Shown: piece after piece, positions 36,521-45,238 of the stretch
Numbering within the stretch: the first letter of the stretch is position 1
How the letters are laid out: every line of letters begins with the position of its first letter
From: Chitinophaga sp. Cy-1792
Lineage (GTDB): Bacteria > Bacteroidota > Bacteroidia > Chitinophagales > Chitinophagaceae
Direction: 5' to 3'
Length of the DNA: 64,000 nucleotides
NCBI RefSeq assembly: GCF_011752935.1
Contig: NZ_VWWO01000001.1
Coordinates: forward strand, 1,178,001 to 1,242,000
Made by a program: the position numbers and the translations under genes
The notes under the pieces: generated by a model
What the model saw: only the letters and a program-made list of their open reading frames with translations
The model's database searches: none
What the model was told of the DNA's origin: nothing

Positions 36521-36598
36521 TCCCCCTTACAGCAATGCCTTCGGCATCGCTGTAAGGGGGAGGGGTCCCGTCGCCGCCGGCGACGGGACCCCTCCCCC
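36521..36598. repeat. Two overlapping hairpins between cydA promoter side and the MDR gene
   Basis: Hairpin A (36521-36561) pairs TCCCCCTTACAGC with GCTGTAAGGGGGA around ATGCC-TTC-GGCAT (one mismatch). Hairpin B (36556-36598) pairs GGGGGAGGGGTCCCGTCGCC with its complement around GCC. They share 36556-36561 and use the same two apex words as the 33.8-kb element. It lies downstream of the cydA start and after the stop of the minus-strand MDR gene, but the orientation of any terminator action is not obvious. Confidence 0.8.
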
Positions 36599-36619
36599 GA
36601 AAAAATATGAGTGGTGCGC

Positions 36620-37627
36620 TTATCCAATCTTCACAACAATCTTTCCAAAATTCCTCCCACTCTCTAAATGATAAAATGCAGCTTGTATATCTTCCAGATC
36701 ATATACACTATCAATAACAGGCTTCACATTATTCACCTCAAACGCATTCGCCATTTGCAGGAAATTTTCTTTATTACCTACAGAGAAAGCCTGTATCCTC
36801 GGATAGTTCTGCATCAGCGTCATAAAATCCAGCGGCAGCGCAAAGCCAGACATAAAACCTACCAGACCTGCAAACCCATTATAGGCCAGCGACTTAACAG
36901 AGTGATTGATGGTACTGCTGCCTGCAACATCCAATGTGGCCTGAACACCTTTCCCATGCGTCAGCCGTTTTACTTCTTCATGCCATTCAGGGTGCTGACG
37001 GTAGTTAATCACTTCCGTAGCTCCGAGACTTTTCAGTTTTGTTATTTTACTTTCATCGCCGGTGGTAGCGATGACTTTAGCGCCCGCTATCAGGGCTATT
37101 TGCAGGGCAAACAGCGATACGCCGCCTGTCCCCTGTGTAAGCACCGTATCTCCAGGTTTAATGCCGGCATATTGCATTAACCCGCTCCATGCAGTTAAGG
37201 CGGCAACAGGTAAGGTAGCAGCTTCCACGCTGCTAAGGTTAGCCGGAGTAGGCACCAGCGCATATTCAGGAATTACATAATATTCAGATAGCAATCCGGG
37301 GGCATTGACCCCTGTGCGTACCTTATTTACTTCCGGTGTTATCGGGCCGTTCTGCCACAACTGGTTATAATGGGTCGTCACCCGGTCGCCGGGCTTCCAG
37401 GCAGTAACTTTACTGCCGGTTGCCGCCACCACGCCGGCACCTTCAGCCCCTGGCGTAAATGGAAAGGCCACATCTTTATATTGGCCCTTTACCAGCGCGG
37501 TTTCCAAATAATTAAGAGAGGCAGCCTCCACTTTGATCAATACTTCGTAATCGCCAGGAACCGGTGCAGGAACTTCATTCAGGGTGAGTTGATCTATGCC
37601 GGACTGATTTATCTGAATTGTTTTCAT
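36620..37627 (-). CDS. MDR-family NAD(P)H-dependent oxidoreductase (quinone reductase-like)
   Basis: A protein of 335 residues from the ATG at 37627 (MKTIQINQSG); the frame is open to 37666, but those residues are not typical of the family. N-terminal GroES-like domain: PFTPGAEGAGVVAATGSKV, AWKPGDRV. Rossmann domain: GDTVLTQGTGGVSLFALQIA with IATTGDESKITKLKSLGATE. The catalytic zinc ligands of true alcohol dehydrogenases are not evident, so quinone/enone reduction is more likely. It is divergent from the HxlR regulator, which probably controls it. Confidence 0.88.
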   Translation of the reverse strand: MKTIQINQSGIDQLTLNEVPAPVPGDYEVLIKVEAASLNYLETALVKGQYKDVAFPFTPGAEGAGVVAATGSKVTAWKPGDRVTTHYNQLWQNGPITPEVNKVRTGVNAPGLLSEYYVIPEYALVPTPANLSSVEAATLPVAALTAWSGLMQYAGIKPGDTVLTQGTGGVSLFALQIALIAGAKVIATTGDESKITKLKSLGATEVINYRQHPEWHEEVKRLTHGKGVQATLDVAGSSTINHSVKSLAYNGFAGLVGFMSGFALPLDFMTLMQNYPRIQAFSVGNKENFLQMANAFEVNNVKPVIDSVYDLEDIQAAFYHLESGRNFGKIVVKIG

Positions 37628-37740
37628 AAATAGTAATTTTATAAGGCAAAATTGAGTAGTATGCATACATTAGTCAAGTATGCACCTTTTGGGAATCTAC
37701 TTACCTAATAGGTAGTATTGTTGATAATCAATGCCAAAAA

Positions 37741-38130
37741 ATGAAGAAACCTGAAAAAAATAATAACCCGACTACTATTTGCGCGGTAGATTACGCCTTT
37801 CAGCGTATCGGAGGAAAGCACAAAGGGAGGCTGCTATATCACCTTGCCGGCGGAACACAGCGCTACGGGGAGCTGGGACGCCGACTCACCGGCATCACCC
37901 CTAAAATGCTCACACAGGTATTAAGGGAGCTGGAAGAAGACGGCCTGATATCCAGACGTGTATACCTGGAAGTACCGCCGAAAGTGGAGTATTCCCTGAC
38001 AGCCACCGGCAGGGAACTGATACCGTTCATTATGCTGCTGGCAGAATGGGGCCGCACCAAAATTTTAGATGATGGCCATGAATGTTATCCAATCATAATG
38101 CCTGTAATAGAAAACGTCTCTACAGAGTAG
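37741..38130 (+). CDS. HxlR-family winged-helix regulator
   Basis: This 129-residue protein has the HxlR fold: CAVDYAFQRIGGKHKGRLLY, RYGELGRRLTGITPKMLTQV, LRELEEDGLISRRVYLEVPP and KVEYSLTATGRELIPFI. Note a single N-terminal Cys14, the position at which redox- or aldehyde-sensing members are modified. It is divergent from the MDR oxidoreductase with 113 bp between starts. Its stop codon lies inside the hairpin at 38107-38143. Confidence 0.92.
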   Translation: MKKPEKNNNPTTICAVDYAFQRIGGKHKGRLLYHLAGGTQRYGELGRRLTGITPKMLTQVLRELEEDGLISRRVYLEVPPKVEYSLTATGRELIPFIMLLAEWGRTKILDDGHECYPIIMPVIENVSTE

Positions 38131-38143
38131 AGACGTTTTCTAT
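38107..38143. terminator. Hairpin terminator overlapping the HxlR gene's stop codon
   Basis: Seventeen-base perfect arms (ATAGAAAACGTCTCTAC with GTAGAGACGTTTTCTAT) around AGA. The last codons and the TAG (38128-38130) of the regulator lie inside the stem. The condensin gene converges from the other side at 38161. Confidence 0.75.
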
Positions 38144-38160
38144 TTGAAAATATTGTCAGA

Positions 38161-41100
38161 TCAGGCCATAGCCATTGATTCGAACTCTTTTTTACGCTCG
38201 CGGTATTCCTCCATCGTGAAGTTATATACCACCGAATCGCGTTTGTTTTTATTGGCCACAAAGTGACAGGCGTGGATATATGGTTCGGCAATATTCAGTT
38301 TATCCAATGGTGTTACTACCAGCAGCTGCAGGTTCAGCTGACCGCAATATTCCATCAGGTAATGGCTCTTCTCCGGGTCAAGCTTGCTGAAAGCCTCATC
38401 CACCGTAATAAAGCGTAAACTTCTATGCTGCCTGTTCGCCTCGTTGATACCAAACTGGTACGCAATAGCCGCTCCCAAGATCGTATAGGTAAACTGGGCC
38501 TTCTCTCCACCAGACAAACTGGCTGTATCTTCATAATACTTAAATGCCTTGTTATCCGCGATGTAGTATTCTTTGGCGCCGAAATCAAGCCAGTTGCGGA
38601 CATCCGTCACTTTACGTCTCCAGGCTTCATTTTGCTGTAACTCTGTGATCAGCGCCTGTATATTCTGGAACAGCTGTTCGCCATAGGCAGTGTCTTTTTC
38701 TGTCTGGTATTTCAGCGTATCAGGAACGGCATTGCTCAGCTTCTCTTTAAAGTTCCTGATTTCCACATCACGTACATGCCTGCATTCCAGCTGGAGATAT
38801 GTATCCGGGTTTTTATTGAAGGTAATGTTACGCAGCGGTTCGTTCAGGTCTTCCATCACTTCGCGGATGGCATCTTCCTGTCCGTATATCCATGCACGGT
38901 AGTTGGTGATGGCATTGAGCATACTGGTATCCATGTATTTACGGAAGCGCTCTTTATGCTCGATCAGGCGCTGGTACTTGATTTGCTCATATAAAGAAAT
39001 GAACTCATCCAGGTATTCCACATGAGCACGCAGGTCGGTAACATCGCCGAGCCAGTCAGGGAAAGTGTCGTGGATGGATTTAGGCGGATTCACGAACGCC
39101 GCCAGCAGCCGCGTGATCTCCGTCTGTTTCTCTGAACTGTTGCGCTGTGCTTCTTTCAGGGATACGTTCAGGCTTTCTTCAGCACGTTTGCGGTAGTTGT
39201 ACAACTGCGCCGCAGAGGTGGCAGGAGCTGTGATAGCGAGTTCCGTGAGGAAGTCGATGGCTCTTTGCAGGGCTGTTTCGTCGGTATTGGTGACTTTCAG
39301 CTGTGCATAATAGTTTTGTTTTTCTGCCAGTTTATTATCCAGGTGACCTTTCTGTTGCAGGGTGTCAGCTTTCGACTCTTCCTGGTCTTTGATGGCTGCA
39401 GTGGCTTCATCCAGCTGCTCGCAGATCACTTTATATTTGTCGCTGGCTTGCAGCAGTGTTTCTTTTTCGCGGGTATGCGTTTCGATAACGATGGCGTGCT
39501 GTTGCCAGCTGATCTCGTCGAAGTTGCGCTGGGTAAGGAATGCGCTCAGTACTGTTTGCATGGCGCCCAGCTCTTTGCGCGTGATTTCCAGTTCGTTCAG
39601 TCCTGATTGCAGCTCGTTGATGGCCGCATCGCATTCATCCATGTCCTCTTTCAGGAGGCGAAGTTTGGCTTTGTTATTCCAGCCTAATACGAAGTTGTTA
39701 CGTTGCGATTTTCCCGGACGGTCATCTTTTTCATGTCGTGTGGCCTGTCGCGTTAGTCCATTGCTGGTAACGGCTTTGCGGGCACGGTTGAAGAGATTCA
39801 TATCATCGGTACAAACAAAATCAAACTGCTCCAGCAGCTGGTTTTGCAGCCAGTCTTTGAATTCCGTACCGGGCTTGATTTCTATCTTTTGCAGCAGACT
39901 ATCTTCTTCCTTAGGCATGCGTAGCATGGTGTAGGTTTCGTTTTCTACCTTATGATAGATCAGGCGTGTTTGCAGGTTGTTTTCGTTGATATACCTGTTG
40001 ATGCGGGTGATATAACCTTCCGGTACCAGCAAACGCAGGGCAAAGTTGTGCAAAACCTTTTCTATGGCGAATTCCCAGTGAGATTCATCTTCTTTTACCC
40101 GTAGCAGTTCGCCGGCAAAAGGCAGCTCTTCTTCAGGAACGTCCAGCATGTCGGCCAGTTGCTGGCGAATGCGGATCAGTTCATAAGGAATGTTATTTTT
40201 TCTGTTGAGCAGTGATTCTATTTCTTCATTGAGTGCGGCAGCATGGTTCTTTTCTGCTGTCAGATTGCTTTTATGTAGAAAGATTTCTTCCTGTAGCTGT
40301 TCCAGTTGTTTGTCGATACCCTTCAGCTGTTTCTCAGCACCTTTGAGGTTGTCATGAAACTGTTGTTCACCGGGAGAGGTGATGAGGCCCAGCCGCTCTG
40401 CGAGTTTATTGTAGTCCTCCATTTTGCTGCGCTTGGCTTCCAGCGACTTCTGCTCGTAATGGATAGTTTTTTCTATGGAGCGGAGCTGTTCATCTACGCT
40501 GCTGTTGGCCTTTTGAGCGATCAGCTCATCTTTGCGGAGATGGAGTTTTTCCAGTTTGGTGTTGATACCTGTTAAGGTGCTGGCAGTCACTTCCAGTTCC
40601 TGTTGCAGTTGCTGGATTTCCTGTTGCAGGAGTTCTCTTTCCTGTTTGTTGAAATAACCGGGAAGGGTGTCTTGTAAGGAAAGCAGCTCTCTGCCTTTGT
40701 CCTGAAGTCTTTCCCATTCTTCGCGCTGTAATACGATAGGCTCCAGCAGTTGCAGCTGCATTTCATCTTTCTGGATGGCGCGGTGGCTGGAGAGGAGACT
40801 GTCGTAGTTTTCACGCAGTTTAAGGAATTCCGCCTCACTGTCTGTTTCTTCCAGCATATGCTGGCGGATAAAGGTGTTCAGGTCTCCCAAAACCTTAATA
40901 CCCACGGTCTGGTTGAATAAAGCCAGGGCCTTTTCGCTTCTGAGTCCGAAGATATTACTGAACAGGGTGGCGTATTCTTTAAAGCTGTCGGTGACTTCGG
41001 TTTTAGGGAATTCCATGCGCAGGCGTTTTTTCCAGTCGCCTTTTGCATCGAACTTACCATTGCCGAAATGGTCGTTGATATTGAGTTTATGTGGAGAAAC

Positions 41101-41547
41101 GATAAACTGACGTTTCATTTCTCCGGCATACCAGCGTACTTGTGCAAGTGTGATGGTGTGCATGGTAGCAGCATTGTAGAAGTAGGCCAGCAGTACGGAG
41201 TACGGGTTCTGGTCTTTATGGCGCAGCTGCTCTGTTTTGGACTGTAAAGACTCTTCGGAGAAGGTTTTACCGTAGTATCCCCAGAAGTAGGATTCTTCGC
41301 CACGGTCGCGGCGTTGTTCCGTGCCGGAGGATTGGTTATAGAAGCGTTTACCGGATGGTACCAGCAATGTTAACAGTGCGTCGATGAGGGTAGTTTTTCC
41401 GCTACCGTTGGCGCCGGTTAAGAGTGATGTGTTACCATTCGTGTTTACACGATATATTTTATTGTGAAAGGTACCCCAGTTATATACTTCGAAATACTGT
41501 AAACGGAATCCACTTTCCTGTGCTTCACTATTGAATAGGGTTGACAT
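38161..41547 (-). CDS. jetC: SMC-like condensin ATPase, JetC/MksB type (Wadjet)
   Basis: This 1128-residue protein has an SMC layout. Walker A is GANGSGKTT at residues 45-53 after YFEVYNWGTFHN; long heptad-type coiled coils occupy about 260-450 and 640-900; the signature is SLSGGEKAQF (SGGEKAQ from residue 1012) and Walker B FITVDEAFSKLD at about 1047-1056 with Glu1051. The N-terminal YNWGTF...LLTGANGSGKTTLID and LLVPSGKRFYNQ patterns match the Wadjet JetC/MksB group rather than MukB, which is longer. JetABC complexes extrude DNA loops; with JetD they cleave small circular DNA. The start overlaps jetB by 20 bp. Confidence 0.9.
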   Translation of the reverse strand: MSTLFNSEAQESGFRLQYFEVYNWGTFHNKIYRVNTNGNTSLLTGANGSGKTTLIDALLTLLVPSGKRFYNQSSGTEQRRDRGEESYFWGYYGKTFSEESLQSKTEQLRHKDQNPYSVLLAYFYNAATMHTITLAQVRWYAGEMKRQFIVSPHKLNINDHFGNGKFDAKGDWKKRLRMEFPKTEVTDSFKEYATLFSNIFGLRSEKALALFNQTVGIKVLGDLNTFIRQHMLEETDSEAEFLKLRENYDSLLSSHRAIQKDEMQLQLLEPIVLQREEWERLQDKGRELLSLQDTLPGYFNKQERELLQQEIQQLQQELEVTASTLTGINTKLEKLHLRKDELIAQKANSSVDEQLRSIEKTIHYEQKSLEAKRSKMEDYNKLAERLGLITSPGEQQFHDNLKGAEKQLKGIDKQLEQLQEEIFLHKSNLTAEKNHAAALNEEIESLLNRKNNIPYELIRIRQQLADMLDVPEEELPFAGELLRVKEDESHWEFAIEKVLHNFALRLLVPEGYITRINRYINENNLQTRLIYHKVENETYTMLRMPKEEDSLLQKIEIKPGTEFKDWLQNQLLEQFDFVCTDDMNLFNRARKAVTSNGLTRQATRHEKDDRPGKSQRNNFVLGWNNKAKLRLLKEDMDECDAAINELQSGLNELEITRKELGAMQTVLSAFLTQRNFDEISWQQHAIVIETHTREKETLLQASDKYKVICEQLDEATAAIKDQEESKADTLQQKGHLDNKLAEKQNYYAQLKVTNTDETALQRAIDFLTELAITAPATSAAQLYNYRKRAEESLNVSLKEAQRNSSEKQTEITRLLAAFVNPPKSIHDTFPDWLGDVTDLRAHVEYLDEFISLYEQIKYQRLIEHKERFRKYMDTSMLNAITNYRAWIYGQEDAIREVMEDLNEPLRNITFNKNPDTYLQLECRHVRDVEIRNFKEKLSNAVPDTLKYQTEKDTAYGEQLFQNIQALITELQQNEAWRRKVTDVRNWLDFGAKEYYIADNKAFKYYEDTASLSGGEKAQFTYTILGAAIAYQFGINEANRQHRSLRFITVDEAFSKLDPEKSHYLMEYCGQLNLQLLVVTPLDKLNIAEPYIHACHFVANKNKRDSVVYNFTMEEYRERKKEFESMAMA

Positions 41548-42118
41548 GCAAGTTGAGTTTTGTTTTAATTTCTTCCAGCTTCTCGTTATTTACGATGGCT
41601 TTGATGACACGTTTCACTTCATACTGCTGCAATTCCTTGTTGGTAACATCTTCTCTGGAAACCCGGAGAATACCTATGGATAACAGACTATTGATAGGTT
41701 TGTTAAGATCTTTCAGCATTTTAGAGCGGTTATGTCGCTCTTTGAAGAACAGGGCGAGGCGTTCCTTAATTTCTTTCTGTGTGAGGAAAAGCTTTGTACC
41801 ATTGCCTTTCAGGTCAAATTCTTCCAGTGCTTCCCTTAACACGATACAGAGCAAGGTTGCTTCATAGGTAAGTTTGGCCTTACGCATGAGCCTTGGCAGC
41901 TGTTTTTCGCCATTGTCTTCATTCTCCGGCTGCACTATACGGGCAAATCCGTCTGCTTCGTTGATCACCAGTTGCAGGCCTACCTGCTGAAGGTATTTAT
42001 GCAATTCTGTTTGCCAGGAGAGCAGGTCTTTCCAGTAGCTGCGTTCTTCTTCGTAAATGACTCCCTGCATCAGCTTCAGAAACACATGTGCAAAGGGAGC
42101 TATATTTCGTTCAGACAT
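41528..42118 (-). CDS. jetB: Condensin small subunit, JetB/MksE-like (DUF4194)
   Basis: This 196-residue protein has the DUF4194 pattern, a winged-helix KITE-type subunit: NIAPFAHVFLKLMQGVIYEE, YWKDLLSWQTELHKYLQQVG, RKAKLTYEATLLCIVLREAL, then RSKMLKDLNKPINSLLSIGI near the C-terminus. It bridges kleisin and SMC. It lies 5 bp after jetA and overlaps jetC by 20 bp, so the three are made together. Confidence 0.9.
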   Translation of the reverse strand: MSERNIAPFAHVFLKLMQGVIYEEERSYWKDLLSWQTELHKYLQQVGLQLVINEADGFARIVQPENEDNGEKQLPRLMRKAKLTYEATLLCIVLREALEEFDLKGNGTKLFLTQKEIKERLALFFKERHNRSKMLKDLNKPINSLLSIGILRVSREDVTNKELQQYEVKRVIKAIVNNEKLEEIKTKLNLHVNPIQ

Positions 42119-42123
42119 AAAGG

Positions 42124-43587
42124 TTAGTTTTTGCTGTTGGTAAACAATACCATTGGCAGGTTAATGATACGGTTACCAAGTTTGACAGGGTCTGGTGTTT
42201 CCAGGATGATATGGGAAGATGACTGGCTGGCGATCGCGAAATAGGTGATCAGCTCAGTGAGGCCTTTTTCGGTGCCATATATATCTACCAGTTCTTTCAG
42301 ACTGACCTGTTTTTTGTTTTCAAGTTGTTGCTGGATGCGGTTTTCGAGTTGAGTACGATCTATATGGAAATGATTGAATAATGCCTGCATATCTTCCATG
42401 GAATAATCGTCTCCGCCAACACCTTCCGGTAGCTGGAAGACAGGAGGAGCTGTTTTTTCATCCGCCATGTCCCATCTGTCGGGCAGATCTATTTCCGGAT
42501 CTTCTTCAATTTCGATAAAGTATTCATCCGTAGGGTGGTTGCCCAGCGCCTGGAAAGCGAGTACACGGATATCGTTTATCAGCTCCATGGTTTTGCGGCG
42601 TTCGGTCATATTTTTTTCATTGAGTACCCGGCTGAGTTTATCGCTCAGCTTTTTATTGGCATCAATTACTTTTTTCCCGGAGGCGTGCAGGAGCTGTTTC
42701 AGCTTTTTGAGGAAGCGGTCGTCTTTATATTCAATGTCGCGGTCATCCATCAGCTCGTAGAGCTTTTCAATGAGCTCACGCATTTCATTCTGTTTATTTT
42801 CGTCCATGAGGAACTGCCAGAATGAGTAGAAGCTTTTTCCCTGGTCTTTCTGGCGCAGCGCCTCGAAAGAGTCCAGTGTATAGGCCAGCAGGGTACCTTT
42901 GGCTACATCGCGTTCACTTTGTTTGCGATATATTTCCTGGGTGATCTGCTCAAAGTTACCTTCCACCTCCTTGAAGTCGCCCAGCAGTTCGCGGGCCATG
43001 CGGTTTACATCGTATACCCTTTCTTTGATCTGGGTATCGTCGAAAACCTGCACTTTTCCGGTGATGCTGATGGCTTGAATTTCCTGTTCTATCTCGAATT
43101 TTTTCCTTTCCAGCTCCTGTATACGCTGTTGAGGGTCTTTATTGCTCTGGTCTACCAGTTCTTTTAATTTGGAGAAAATATCTTTAAACCGGCTTTCTGT
43201 GCCGACAAATTCTCTTTTCTGGAGTGTAGAAACGAAGTGCAATACTTTTTCTGTATCGCTGCTTAGTTCATGGATGTCCACGCCATCGTCGTCAGGGTAT
43301 TTCCTGAGGAAGCCCTGGTTACTCCATTGGTCAATATATTTTCTGGCTTTAATATCGTCGTCTTCCAGCAGGCTGTTAGCGTCTATTTCATCATCTGTAG
43401 CGCGGTAGCCGGTGTGGCTGAGGTAATCTGACAAACGGGTAACCAGTTCAGCATTGGTGATGATCGTCTGGTTTTTCTCTTTAAATACCGAATGAAAAAA
43501 TGACAACATCATGGGAGCACTGCGAGCCCGTAGTATCTTGAGGGTTACTGACTGGGCAAACAGAATACATAATTGGTCGTACGTCAT
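42124..43587 (-). CDS. jetA: Condensin kleisin-like subunit, JetA/MksF-like (DUF3375)
   Basis: This 487-residue protein begins AQSVTLKILRARSAPMMLSF, continues KARKYIDQWSNQGFLRKYPD and SSDTEKVLHFVSTLQKREFV, and matches DUF3375. A charged helical middle part (QRIQELERKKFEIEQEIQAI) and a C-terminal wing (QLENKKQVSLKELVDIYG) follow. It links the SMC heads. It begins 30 bp after the bestrophin gene on the same strand. Confidence 0.9.
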   Translation of the reverse strand: MTYDQLCILFAQSVTLKILRARSAPMMLSFFHSVFKEKNQTIITNAELVTRLSDYLSHTGYRATDDEIDANSLLEDDDIKARKYIDQWSNQGFLRKYPDDDGVDIHELSSDTEKVLHFVSTLQKREFVGTESRFKDIFSKLKELVDQSNKDPQQRIQELERKKFEIEQEIQAISITGKVQVFDDTQIKERVYDVNRMARELLGDFKEVEGNFEQITQEIYRKQSERDVAKGTLLAYTLDSFEALRQKDQGKSFYSFWQFLMDENKQNEMRELIEKLYELMDDRDIEYKDDRFLKKLKQLLHASGKKVIDANKKLSDKLSRVLNEKNMTERRKTMELINDIRVLAFQALGNHPTDEYFIEIEEDPEIDLPDRWDMADEKTAPPVFQLPEGVGGDDYSMEDMQALFNHFHIDRTQLENRIQQQLENKKQVSLKELVDIYGTEKGLTELITYFAIASQSSSHIILETPDPVKLGNRIINLPMVLFTNSKN

Positions 43588-43617
43588 GGGGTAAAAATAA
43601 GGAAAAAAGGTATTCCT

Positions 43618-44526
43618 TTACATGATGTAAAGGCCATTTGCGCGGGCTTCCACAGGAGCCGGTATCTCTGGTTCTCCCAGGGCCTGTAACAGATTGATTT
43701 CTATATTGCGGGTAATGCTGTCCAGTGGCATGGCCAGCGGACTATATTCGAATGGGTTCATGAGGGCGATACCATTCAGGTGGGTGCTGTGGAACACAAA
43801 GCCAAAGGCCCATCCAAACAGGATAGACCAGGCGCCGATGGTTTCTGCCATCATCATCGTATTCATGATCACATAAAACCAGATGAACATCTTGGTAAAA
43901 AAAACATAATTGGGTGGGAAAACAGTGCTTTTGATACGCTCGGATTTTCCCATACTATCGGTATGTTTCACCAGCAGGTCGTTGATTTCCAGAAATTGAA
44001 ATCCGTCTACAGTGCCGGTTTGCTTGAGTTTTTGCAGGTCGCGGGCCTGCAGGGAGAGGATGGCATTGGGGATATTGGTTTCCTGCTGTACCTGGGCGAG
44101 GTCTTCGGGGCTTAAATATTGGTGGTAATAATTATCAGGGCGGTTGCGGAGGGCCGATTTCAGGGCATATAGAAAAGCCAGGTGCCGGTATACCATGTTC
44201 CTGGCGGTGGTCTGGCGCTGTTCCGGATTGTCGGAGGCGTAGTACTGTAGCAGACTCCGGGCCCAGGACCGGGAATCGTTTACGAGTCCGCCCCAGATGA
44301 TGCGGGCCTCCCACCAGCGGTCGTAGGCCTGGTTATTGTTAAAACCCACGAAAAAGGCGATGGCAGTACCCAATACCGCCGAAATGGACACAGGAATGGC
44401 GATATGGGATTTCAGCCAGGTGATATCCAGGTAATATACGATGGTACAGCAAACGAGTAGGAGCAAATCCACCTTCCAGGTGAAGGAGAATACCTGCATT
44501 AATGACAACCTGGATCTTATCAGCAT
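43618..44526 (-). CDS. Bestrophin-family ion channel
   Basis: A 302-residue protein of the bacterial bestrophin (UPF0187) family: SRLSLMQVFSFTWKVDLLLL, then SISAVLGTAIAFFVGFNNNQ AYDRWWEARIIWGGLVNDSR, and a C-terminal domain ending DSITRNIEINLLQALGEPEI. Four transmembrane helices form a pentameric ion pore in the family. It lies 10 bp after the LytTR regulator and 30 bp before jetA, so it appears to be co-transcribed with both. Confidence 0.92.
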   Translation of the reverse strand: MLIRSRLSLMQVFSFTWKVDLLLLVCCTIVYYLDITWLKSHIAIPVSISAVLGTAIAFFVGFNNNQAYDRWWEARIIWGGLVNDSRSWARSLLQYYASDNPEQRQTTARNMVYRHLAFLYALKSALRNRPDNYYHQYLSPEDLAQVQQETNIPNAILSLQARDLQKLKQTGTVDGFQFLEINDLLVKHTDSMGKSERIKSTVFPPNYVFFTKMFIWFYVIMNTMMMAETIGAWSILFGWAFGFVFHSTHLNGIALMNPFEYSPLAMPLDSITRNIEINLLQALGEPEIPAPVEARANGLYIM

Positions 44527-44536
44527 ACGCGAAAAT

Positions 44537-45238
44537 TTATTTTTTCAATAGCCTGTTTTGGAGGATCTTTTCCATCGCTATTTCTTTCATACCCCTGGAA
44601 AATGGTACGGTGGCCTTTCCCATCTCTACTAAATTTCCATCTATCCCTGTAATCTTCTTACTATTTACTACATATGATTTATGCGTTTGCACAAAATCTT
44701 TGCTATTGATGCTGTCGACGACGGATTTCAGGGTTGCATGGATCACATAACGCTGGTCGGCAGTGTAAATATTCACGTAGTTTTCCATTGCTTCCAGGTA
44801 AAAGATCTCTTCACAGAAAATTTTAACCAGCTTTTCGTTGGTCTTTACGAATATATACGCCGGATCGGCCGGTATTGTTTGGCTAAAACTTTCATAAGCC
44901 CTGTTTGCCGCCTTTAAAAACCGGTCGAAAGACACCGGCTTCAGGAGGTAATCCAGCACCTGTAGCTCGTATCCTTTGATGGCGTATTGTTCATAGGCCG
45001 TGATAAAAATGACTTTTGGCGGGTGGTCCAGACTTTGCAATAACTCCAGTCCGGTCACATACGGCATTTCTATATCTAAAAAAATCAAATCTACCGGCTG
45101 CTGGCGGAGGAGGTTGTTCAAACTCACCGCATCTTCACAAATACCTACCAGTTCGAGGAAGTCCACTTTTTCCACATAGGAGGCGATGCCTTTGCGGGCC
45201 ACTGGCTCATCGTCGGTGATTACACATTTAATTTTCAT
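44537..45238 (-). CDS. LytTR-family response regulator
   Basis: This 233-residue protein has a receiver domain (CVITDDEPVARKGIASYVEK, phospho-acceptor Asp in LIFLDIEMPYVTG, VIFITAYEQYAIKGYELQV with conserved Lys in YLLKPVS). A C-terminal LytTR DNA-binding domain follows (IFVKTNEKLVKIFCEEIFYL, YVVNSKKITGIDGNLVEM). It overlaps the kinase gene by 4 bp (ATGA). Confidence 0.96.
   Translation of the reverse strand: MKIKCVITDDEPVARKGIASYVEKVDFLELVGICEDAVSLNNLLRQQPVDLIFLDIEMPYVTGLELLQSLDHPPKVIFITAYEQYAIKGYELQVLDYLLKPVSFDRFLKAANRAYESFSQTIPADPAYIFVKTNEKLVKIFCEEIFYLEAMENYVNIYTADQRYVIHATLKSVVDSINSKDFVQTHKSYVVNSKKITGIDGNLVEMGKATVPFSRGMKEIAMEKILQNRLLKK

Noticed and set aside
38161..43587. Assignment of the condensin genes as MukBEF
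   Set aside because: Subunit sizes (1128, 196 and 487) and DUF3375/DUF4194-type sequence fit Jet/Mks sets; MukB is much longer.
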